Source: Turbatrix aceti
Taxonomy: Eukaryota; Nematoda; Chromadorea; Rhabditida; Panagrolaimidae
DNA: 64,000 nucleotides
Assembly (NCBI GenBank): GCA_963969345.1
Contig: OZ017770.1
Coordinates: forward strand, 4,535,246-4,599,245
Reading direction: 5' to 3'
Part shown: piece by piece, positions 57,043 to 64,000 of the stretch
Layout: each line of letters opens with the position of its first letter
Numbering within the stretch: the stretch's first letter is position 1
Translations under genes and position numbers: made by a program
The notes under the pieces: model-generated
Database searches by the model: none
What the model saw: only the letters and a program-made list of their open reading frames with translations
Told to the model about the DNA's origin: nothing

Positions 57043-59974
57043 CTACGTGGAAGAACGGGAATCGGGAGTTTTCTTGCGATACAGCCAGACGGTATCAATG
57101 CCCTCCCCCAGATAGTCCTGGAGCTCCCACTGCGAGTCAGGGGACTGGATAGGAAATCGGCACATGAGAAGGTTGCTGTCAGCCGGCATTTCTGCAAGTT
57201 TTGGCTCAATTTTTTCCACCTGAAAAAAAATTTATGAATAAAACAACAACAAAAAAAGAAGCACAAACCATCAATTCGGCGGCAAACAATATTGCTGTGT
57301 TGAACTCGGTTAGATCGGTTTTCAGAATGTCACGACGTTTAAAGTAAGCGAGATGTGAAACACCCTGACGACGAGCGGAATATTTAGAATACAAAACCAG
57401 TGGTAGATTGAGCTCAACACCGGTCGCTTTCAAGCCCAGTTTTGAGCACTCAATTACCTGTAAAAATGAAAAAGGAAAATAAATATTAATTAGAGAAGAA
57501 TGTTAGACGAAGTTGTTGCATTTTGCCCTTGAGGAGAGGAAGTTGGGAGAAAATCAGTGTCGAGTCTCGATGAGTGCAGCCGAGGAGTTGTGGCGATTCG
57601 GGTAGATCATGCGAGCCACGCGGCTGCGCTTCAGGAGCTGTCGCTGCTCGCGTTTGGCCTTCCTGTGCTTTTTGACTCGTTCCTGCAGGTCAGCGCCGCG
57701 GTGGGTAATGCCATCTGGTTGGTCCATTTTTGTCAGCAGCGATTCAAGATCACCCTTGCGGATGGGTTTTACCGAAATATCCCTGACGGCACGGAATTGA
57801 CCGCAGTTGTTGACGTGTTCGTTTTCAAGCCGGAAATAGTTCCAAAAGAAGCGACGGAAGACTTCTAAAGGCGACATGATGCACATCAAAATGTCTCCGT
57901 TGAGCATCCATGCTTCGCCCAGAGATACGTTCATCACCCATGACAGTCGAAGTCCAAAGTCCTGCGCTATCGCTCCGTAGTAGTACCATTTGCTGCCATA
58001 TATCATTTCCTCCCTCAAAAATGGAGCAGCCTTCGGGGCTCTTGGATCTATCAGACCCCAATCCATAAAAACGTCCCAGAGGAAAGTGTAGGTGAAACTG
58101 ATGATGTACGAGGCTATCCAGAGGTAGAAAAAGATACTCGTCTCGGTCGGCTTGCGCGCCGTAGCCCAGCGATTGAGAAGATGGGTCAGGACAACGATGT
58201 ACGTCGTTGCATATTTCCCCGCATTGACCAGGTGAGGATGGAATCGTCTGGTATCTCGGTAACGCCTGAGGCACTGGAAAAAACGCACCGATGCCGGAAT
58301 GATGGATATAAAAGCCCGCAGACTGGGAGTATTCATGCAGTTATCGTTGCCCGTGTTGATATCGATAAAGCCATGCGGAATGGGTCCTTCTGTCACATTC
58401 ATGGTACGAACCTGGAAGGCAAAATTGGTGTAATCGACTTGGTTAAGGTAGAAGCAGATGAAGTACTGCAGGTCGAGAAATACGGTTGATAGTGAGTTCA
58501 TTTGATCGCCCAGCCAGAAATCTGTAAAAGTGACAAAGTGCAGAGGAGCTGTAAAACATTTGAAGCAGTGGACAATCAGCCAATATCGACTGCTCCGCTG
58601 GAACACGAATTGAGGATAGTGGAATGGATTGAATAGGTAAACGGCGCAGAAAAGCATCAGAAGAAGCGGAAAAACAAAAGACGGAACGCCGATTGCGTCG
58701 CCATATAGAAATCCAAGAACAGCCATCGCCCATATCATGAGCATGAAGGAAGCGATCTGCATCACCGACTGGTAGGTCAGGTGGTGACGAGGGTCGATCT
58801 CGAAAATAAGTACGTGGTTGACGCCGGATGCTGTCCAGCCGTGCATGTTGATGCCGCATAAGAAAACACTCAAAAAGAATAGGAAGAAGCCGCGAAACAG
58901 CCGAGCAGCAGCCCATTTTGGTTCGTTGACAGGCCGGTCCTGGCCCAAGCAGGAGATGACAATAACAATGGCAAGGACGATAAATATGCCAAGGAAAAGG
59001 CCCAGAGCAAAAGTTGTCTCTGCCGTCTGCTTCTCATTGAGAGGAGGTACTTTGAGTCGTTTCATGCCTGCTTGGCGATTGCCACCTTCGAGATCGTTGA
59101 TTACGTTCGCTTCGACGTTGTTGATGAGCGTTTCGATGTCTCGGTTCAGAAAAAAAGACGATTTCTCCACCTTGTTGATTCGCCAGTCCAGGCCACACTC
59201 GTTTTGCATCAACTTGTCGTGCTTTTTGAGGATTTTACGGAAACCAGTGGCGTTCAGTTGCTGGTAGTTCTGAATGAGAACCAAGCCGAGATAAAACTCA
59301 CTGAACGCCAGCTTCAGTTGTTGCGCAGTTTTCGAGTGCTCCTTTGAGATCTTGGTAATCAGCGGGGCTTTTTGTTCGCTAGTGTCCGAAGCGGAAGGCA
59401 GCCGGTCAAACTGGCGAGTCTCGATCATGTCTTTGAATACCTTGAGTTCACTGTTGAGTTCGTGAAACTTTCCCTGAGCTTCGGCGATCTTTTGACTGTA
59501 GAACAAATTGATCTTGGTGAGTTCTTTTTCCATCTCAGCGAAGAAAGTCTCGTCCATCTGCGAAATGTACTGCTCGCGTTCGTGCTCATCCGCCGGAACG
59601 TTGGACATGATGTTATAGAGCACAACTTTGAGGTCTTCATACTGAATGTACTGCTTGCGCCATTCAGGAGTCAAATGACTCGCAAGCTGCTCGCCAAACT
59701 TCATCCTCTCCAGGCAAAATGTCTAAAAAAGCACAGCAAATAAGTCACTTACAACACGTCCATCGCCACTGCCTAAGTCCACAACGGGGTCAACGCGTCC
59801 TTTTATGCGCTTGAGCATCTGAATCACGTTTGCAAGTTGCTGGTCTGAGGCCGGCACAAACGGGATACAGAGCCGTCGAAAAGCAGGAGTCACGAAAGGA
59901 AATGTCAAAGCGGTAAGGCCTAAAGCGCTAGCGCCAACTACGCCGGCAACCACTGATCCCAGACCCATACTCTT
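57043..59974 (-). CDS. ATPSCKMT: ATPSCKMT (FAM173)-like lysine methyltransferase, split by an intron that holds XPR1
   Basis: Exon 1 (59974-59753, ATG at 59968) has a hydrophobic N-terminus, then FVPASDQQLANVIQMLK and the SAM-binding motif VDLGSGDGRV. Exon 2 (~57461-57269) continues exactly in frame with VIECSKLGLKATGVELN, the next conserved block of this family, and LYSKYSARRQ. Exon 3 (57219-57043) completes it. The joined protein is ~200 aa, the family's usual length. The human enzyme methylates Lys43 of the ATP synthase c subunit in mitochondria. The intron (59752-57462) is ~2.3 kb, about 40 times the local norm, and contains the XPR1 gene on the same strand. A 3' splice site lies 6 bp before the ATG. 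Confidence 0.8.
57554..59704 (-). CDS. XPR1: XPR1-type phosphate exporter (SPX-EXS), intronless
   Basis: A single open frame of 716 codons. The N-terminal SPX domain starts MKFGEQLASHLTPEWRKQYIQYEDLK and includes the Lys-rich inositol-pyrophosphate site (FRKILKKHDKLMQN). Several membrane spans follow, then the EXS domain (~residues 430-630) with RFFQCLRRYRDTRR and WDVFMDWGL. The protein exports phosphate across the plasma membrane under SPX control. Every other long gene here has short introns, while this one has none. It fills almost the whole intron of the methyltransferase gene. A 3' splice site (TTTTTTAG, ending at 59723) lies 18 bp before the ATG and only ~30 nt after the methyltransferase exon 1 donor. 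Confidence 0.93.
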   Translation of the reverse strand: MKFGEQLASHLTPEWRKQYIQYEDLKVVLYNIMSNVPADEHEREQYISQMDETFFAEMEKELTKINLFYSQKIAEAQGKFHELNSELKVFKDMIETRQFDRLPSASDTSEQKAPLITKISKEHSKTAQQLKLAFSEFYLGLVLIQNYQQLNATGFRKILKKHDKLMQNECGLDWRINKVEKSSFFLNRDIETLINNVEANVINDLEGGNRQAGMKRLKVPPLNEKQTAETTFALGLFLGIFIVLAIVIVISCLGQDRPVNEPKWAAARLFRGFFLFFLSVFLCGINMHGWTASGVNHVLIFEIDPRHHLTYQSVMQIASFMLMIWAMAVLGFLYGDAIGVPSFVFPLLLMLFCAVYLFNPFHYPQFVFQRSSRYWLIVHCFKCFTAPLHFVTFTDFWLGDQMNSLSTVFLDLQYFICFYLNQVDYTNFAFQVRTMNVTEGPIPHGFIDINTGNDNCMNTPSLRAFISIIPASVRFFQCLRRYRDTRRFHPHLVNAGKYATTYIVVLTHLLNRWATARKPTETSIFFYLWIASYIISFTYTFLWDVFMDWGLIDPRAPKAAPFLREEMIYGSKWYYYGAIAQDFGLRLSWVMNVSLGEAWMLNGDILMCIMSPLEVFRRFFWNYFRLENEHVNNCGQFRAVRDISVKPIRKGDLESLLTKMDQPDGITHRGADLQERVKKHRKAKREQRQLLKRSRVARMIYPNRHNSSAALIETRH

Positions 59975-60942
59975 CTGCAAAGAAAAGTGTCAAGGCCTCT
60001 TACACCAACGAAAAGCGTGAAAAAAATTACCTGGATTTGCAGTGAAGGCCGTTAGGATGAGTCCGGCCGCTCGACACGATGAAGGCTGCAAAGAGAATGA
60101 TTCAGTTTTGTTTTCCAAAGCGAATATAAGAGATGAATTAAAAATTGAATCATAGCCACAATTGATCATACAATATAAAAACTGTCCCTTTTGAATTACA
60201 TGAAACGCAGTAAGAACAAATTGGAAACCAGAGATTAAAATTATACCGAAAGTTAAGCCAACAAAATGCAAAATCATGCGCTTCAAAACAATACGGATTT
60301 TACGGATTCTTCGTTGCCGTCAAAACATAGCAAACAATAGGCGGTAGTGCAACAAAAACCAAACAAAACTCCCAAAAACAATGCGCAAAAACTCTCTGAC
60401 ATCAGAAGAGCCGGCGGCAAGCAGAGGACAAAAACTACATAAAACCCAACCAGAGTAACCAACATCATGAACACGACATAGCACAGAATGAGTTGGCACA
60501 ACTGAAACACAGAAACCAAAAGCTACATTATCCAGACAGAATTCACAAAGCTAAAAAGCCAAGCGTGAAGCCAGGAGAGCAATGGAACAACGATCGGCAA
60601 AGTCGCTGCTGCGAAGCTGCCCTCTCTTCAGGACAAAAAGCACGCACGCGCTCCGAGCATTATTCCTTTTCAAACTGTTTCGTCGACGCAGCAGTCATCG
60701 ATCGTATTTTTTTCTCTGATACCCTCTCATGTTACGCTTTGATAACAGCGTCCAGATCACAATTTTCCAAAATATTTTTTTACGACGTTAATCCCTGATT
60801 TTCAGCTTGTGGTTCGGTTCGATCGTTTATGTATGAAAAAAAACTGAATAAAATACAAAACTGCAAAATAAAAACTGGAAAATGGAGGCTAAGACACTGC
60901 AAAATACCGATTTCGGTACGAAAAGAGATCGATGAAATACCA
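59975..60942. other. Upstream region of the methyltransferase gene, possible small membrane-protein exon
   Basis: A minus frame at ~60501-60283 opens after a good 3' splice site (GTGTTTCAG). It encodes about 72 hydrophobic residues in two possible spans (LILCYVVFMMLVTLVGFYVVFVLCLPPALL ...), ending at a TGA. It has no ATG at its start and no identified upstream exon. It may be part of an unrecognised gene or chance. A dispersed repeat lies at ~60540-60705. Confidence 0.3.
60540..60705 (+). repeat. Dispersed repeat, copy 1
   Basis: Shares several blocks in the same order with ~63040-63240, including AAGCTAAAA-GCCAAGCG, GATCGGCAAAGTCG, a TCTC...GGACAAAAA block, GCACGCGCT and TTTTCAAACTGTTTCG. 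Copies are diverged by small indels. Both lie in 5' flanks. Confidence 0.5.
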
Positions 60943-62678
60943 TCAGTCAAAGTTGCGATGAGATAAATGCTGCTGGAGGCGGAAGCAGGAAAGTACGTCA
61001 TAGATATCCGTATATCCGTCGCAGCCGGCGGAATAGACCAAAAACATGGAGATAGCCATTATGGACGAAGACGTCAGATGAGTGACGATGTAGTCCTTGT
61101 TGTAGACTTGGAAGCGGAATTTCACAATGTTGTTGCTGCCTTCCAGGACGATGATTTGACTTTTCTCCGTAACAGGTGTGCTGTTAATCTGCGTGTCCAG
61201 AGAAACCGTACGAACGTGCTCGTCAGTGAACACGGAACGCGACTTTCCGAGCAAGTTGGTGCCATTCCGATATTTTTCGTTGTTCATAAAAACACAGAAA
61301 AGACGAAAGATAGTTTCTTCTCGGTTTTTGCGTCCCTCAGAAAGTTCTGAAAAATATCAAATATGTACTTAGCGTTGAAATTAAAGTCAGAAAAAAACTT
61401 ACTCAAACCAGCATTGGATTCTTGTTGAAGTCGAATTGGGTCGGTCGGAGCTCTTCCCAGTTCGCACAGCAGGCCGTATACATAGATGTAGTCAGGATTG
61501 ACCGTCAGATATTCCAGTACGTACGGCAGCGACGTCATTCCGCTCTTTGGCACCACGTTACGTAGCATTTCTAACGAAGATCGGCCAATAGTCATCTTGA
61601 AGTTCTTGGATAGCTCGACGTTGAGGTTATCGATTTCCTGGATCAGCGGGCGAACAATATTCTTGAGAAACTGATCGTAGATATTCTGTTGCACATCTAC
61701 GACAGCCAACTCGTTCAGACCGTACTTGGCAAAGAAGACTAGGATCGGCAACCGGACAACACGGGGATCGTTGGGGTAGACGTAATCAGCATTCGGCAGC
61801 GAAGTTCTCGACGATTCCTTCTCAGAAACACTGCCACTATGGGCGACACGAGGTCCTCGGCTTTTGCGGGAAGCATCCATCTCCAACGCATCGTAGGACT
61901 GGAGTATAGCGGCCTTGAATGGACGTTCGGCTTTGTTTTGATCAAAATATCGGCTGGCGGTCGTCAGATGAAGTTTGGCAGAGTCGTTCAGAAGATCGGG
62001 AATAGATTGTTGGCCAGCTTTGATGGAATTCTGGTATTGCGATTCAAAGTTTACATCAAATTCCTCGCCACCTTGGAAGACATTTTCACCATAGGGACTG
62101 AAAAAAGACAAACACTAAAATTATGGACATATATAAAATTAACTCTTACTCGTAATATACGGGTCGAATCTGATCATAGCAAATGTAATCATAATCAGTA
62201 CGTAAGTGCGGTGAACGGGACGTCGACAGTCTGGCTTCGTCAACGATGGGTTCCTTCTCAATCAGACCGGTGAGTCCAACGTAATCACAAGTACGATAGA
62301 TCGTGGTCATAAAGTTTGGCTTCCAAGTCGGTTCCCACAACTTGTGTTCTTTGTATTCGTATCTGATGTTCCAGTTCCGAACAAAATCGATGGCGATGCA
62401 GAGCGCAATGAACAAGCAAGCCAGCAACTCCGAAATTCCCACCAGAGTTCGAGGAAAGGCGTCAAAAGTGACAAACCGAAGAACGTGAAACCCAGTGATA
62501 ATCTGTAAAAAAAAGTTAGTGTCAATTATCGGGTAAAAAAACATACGTCGATCATAATCAGAGCTACGATCAAGAGAGACTGACGGTTTTTTGTGACATA
62601 GTCTACGACGATGGTTTCTACCGAGCTCGAGGTGTGCTGCTTATTCTTTAGCAACGATGAATTGTGTATAGCAGGCAT
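60943..62678 (-). CDS. TMEM209: TMEM209-like nuclear-envelope/nucleoporin-associated protein
   Basis: Exons start at 62678 (MPAIHNSSLLKNKQ...), then ~62503-62150, ~62099-61407 and ~61350-60943. Two hydrophobic segments near the N-terminus (NRQSLLIVALIMID... and VGISELLACLFIALCIAIDFV) lead to a long soluble part. The block QFLKNIVRPLIQEIDNLN, later KMTIGRSSLEML, then LPYVLEYLTVNPDYIYVYGLLCELG follows the pattern of TMEM209 proteins in the same order and spacing. TMEM209 binds the inner nuclear membrane and NUP205. The C-terminus is uncertain; the frame ends at 60943, but an unseen splice could change the last ~30 residues. A 3' splice site lies 2 bp before the ATG. Confidence 0.72.
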
Positions 62679-63332
62679 CCCTAAAATAAAATACACTGCG
62701 TTTAGCTGCAAAATGAAGATACACGCGAGTGAAGTACAACTTTACTTATCAACATTTTATAAAAGCCAGTCAACTCGGTGCAAAAAAGAAAATTTGATTT
62801 CTGTGCTACACAAAAATAACTTTTGTTTCGGGTGACAGGTCCTCGAAACAAAACTGAAAGAGTAGATACCGAGCAACTATTGTGTTGAAGAAGACAGAAG
62901 GCAAAAAAAGACGCAGTACCTTCCTCGAAAGCAACCCCAGCACCGTAACCAAAAAAGACAGAAAGTTGGTTGGCTACTAATTACTTTACACAAATATTGT
63001 TAAAACACAGAAAGCAAAAACATGTCCGGAAAGCAAAAAGGACAGAATCCATGAAGCTAAAATGCCAAGCGGAAAGCGCGGATCGGCAAAGTCGAGTGAG
63101 CATTGCAACGAGGCTGTCTCTCCCTACTGGACAAAAAACGCGCACGCGCTGCGCAAAAAACCGTTTTTGTTTTCAAACTGTTTCGCGATCTTTCGAAAAG
63201 TTTCGCGATCTTTCGAACGGTTTCGCGAAGGCGATCGATCATAACGCATAAGTTCATCTGTTGTTGTGTTATTGCAGCTTTAAGTGCGGGTTTACTTCTT
63301 GTGTTTTTTCGTCGTACTTTCGAATTCTTGCG
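62679..63332. promoter_or_regulatory. Divergent promoter region between TMEM209 (-) and the NYN RNase gene (+)
   Basis: 650 bp between start codons. It contains dispersed repeat copy 2 (~63040-63240) and a 20 bp tandem repeat. No coding exon is seen. Confidence 0.45.
63040..63240 (+). repeat. Dispersed repeat, copy 2, with a 20 bp tandem repeat
   Basis: Homologous to ~60540-60705. At its right end GTTTCGCGATCTTTCGAA is repeated with a 20 bp period (63178-63230), two full copies and a partial third. Confidence 0.5.
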
Positions 63333-63964
63333 ATGAGTTGTTCCAAGCCTGTCACGAAGAACCGCGTCGTTATTCTTGATGCCATGAACATCATGCATGG
63401 CTGGACGGACCCGGTGTACTTTTTTGATGAGCACAACGATCCGCGTCCCAAAGGGATGCTTCTCCTGCAGGCTTTTTATTTTTGCATGAAGGAGGCGCAC
63501 TACACCTTTGCTGCTATCTTCAAGAAAGATTTGTACCGCTACTCGCGCGATATTGCTAGCGGGTGGGTCATCGAGGTGAGTTTTAATATTTTTTTTCGAT
63601 TGCATGTCAGTAATAAAGCGACTTTCAGGAACTCGACAAACTTGGCCTTATCAAGTACCCAGAGGACGCTGGTTTGGAAGCGGACGATCGCTGCGCCATC
63701 CGCTTAGCCGAGAAGCTCGGCGGCGTGATCGTCACCAACGACTGTTACAGAAACCACCGGGAAGACTTTCCGAACTTCGATTTTGAAAATCGTCTCATTC
63801 GGTTCACAGTTGTACCCAATCAAGACTTTAACTTGCGCAACGCCCAAAAAACAGTGCAGTTTTTTGCTCATTTCACGTTGGATCCTTCGTTTGAAAGTGG
63901 GTTGTTTTTGACAATGCTGAAGTCACATTTGAGTTATTTTAGAGAAAAGTGTGGTCTCGAGTGA
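63333..63964 (+). CDS. Zc3h12a/NYN-type RNase domain protein
   Basis: Two exons, 63333-63575 and 63629-63964, ending at a TGA near the window edge; a longer form beyond the edge cannot be excluded. The PIN-like NYN fold is recognisable from VVILDAMNIMHG (first catalytic Asp and Asn), then GLEADDRCAIRLAEKLGGVIVTNDCYRNH, with the paired Asp and the ND motif of Regnase/N4BP1/KHNYN nucleases. These enzymes cut single-stranded RNA with magnesium, and relatives control mRNA decay or restrict viral RNA. No CCCH zinc finger is seen in the visible part. The ATG is the first in frame after the divergent promoter. Confidence 0.8.
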
Positions 63965-64000
63965 AAACGCCGAAGAATTCCAAGCATTGATGGACGCGAT

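Noticed and set aside
63178..63230. Tandem TTTCGCGATCTTTCGAA as a heat-shock element
   Set aside because: TTC and GAA are directly adjacent here, without the 2 bp gap and 5 bp phasing that HSF binding needs.
63057..63605. 182-codon minus frame over the NYN RNase 5' end
   Set aside because: Antisense to a supported exon and running through the dispersed repeat; no domain.
1..64000. tRNA, rRNA, CRISPR arrays, spliced-leader RNA genes
   Set aside because: Looked for box-A/box-B pairs, rRNA-like blocks and regular short repeats by eye; none were convincing. A tRNAscan or Infernal run would be decisive.

Overview
The window is animal nuclear DNA, most probably from a nematode. Genes are dense, about one per 2.5 kb, with short introns of about 45-60 nt. 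The gene families fit a nematode: a Warthog-type hedgehog-related protein with a Hint domain, an astacin with a C-terminal ShKT domain, a mitochondrial EF-Tu with a long C-terminal extension, a TWK-type K2P channel and a DEG/ENaC channel. Many start codons sit 2-40 bp behind a good 3' splice site with no visible upstream coding exon, as expected for spliced-leader trans-splicing. Genus and species cannot be told from the sequence.

Layout. 1-1.3 kb: 3' part of a VSX/CEH-10 homeobox gene (+). 1.7-10.1 kb: a complete, young LTR retroelement with one 2390-codon ORF whose order is Gag, Env-like, protease, RT, RNase H, integrase; its LTRs carry a five-unit heat-shock element. 10.6-31.8 kb: host genes for an LDLa membrane protein, a P-loop GTPase-like protein, a DEG/ENaC channel, a Warthog protein, CLPTM1, an MKK3/6-type kinase, a biogenic-amine-type GPCR, an astacin, a small hypothetical protein and an F-box-like hypothetical. 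32.0-33.2 kb: a non-autonomous Mutator-like element with ~250 bp inverted repeats and a 9 bp target duplication. 34.0-36.4 kb: an F-box/LRR gene. 36.9-41.7 kb: a large palindromic element with 1.73 kb near-identical arms that end in LTR-like sequence and carry a broken UPF1-type helicase; retroviral-type proteases lie between the arms. 42.2-54 kb: PIR-1/DUSP11 phosphatase, cyclin Y, a K2P channel with a very long tail, two small proteins and a peptide-type GPCR. 54.6-60 kb: a same-strand run of ATPSCKMT-like methyltransferase, XPR1 (intronless, inside the methyltransferase intron), a small membrane protein and mitochondrial EF-Tu. 60.9-64 kb: TMEM209 (-) and a Zc3h12a/NYN-type RNase (+).

The host genes are mostly unrelated housekeeping, signalling and membrane genes. 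The clearest grouping is the minus-strand run at 54.6-60 kb, which looks like a trans-spliced operon and includes mitochondrial functions. The most unusual material is in the mobile DNA: the Gag-Env-Pol fusion with a heat-shock promoter, and the helicase-bearing palindrome.

All exon borders were placed by eye from splice signals and reading frame. Family calls rest on recognised motifs, not on database searches.
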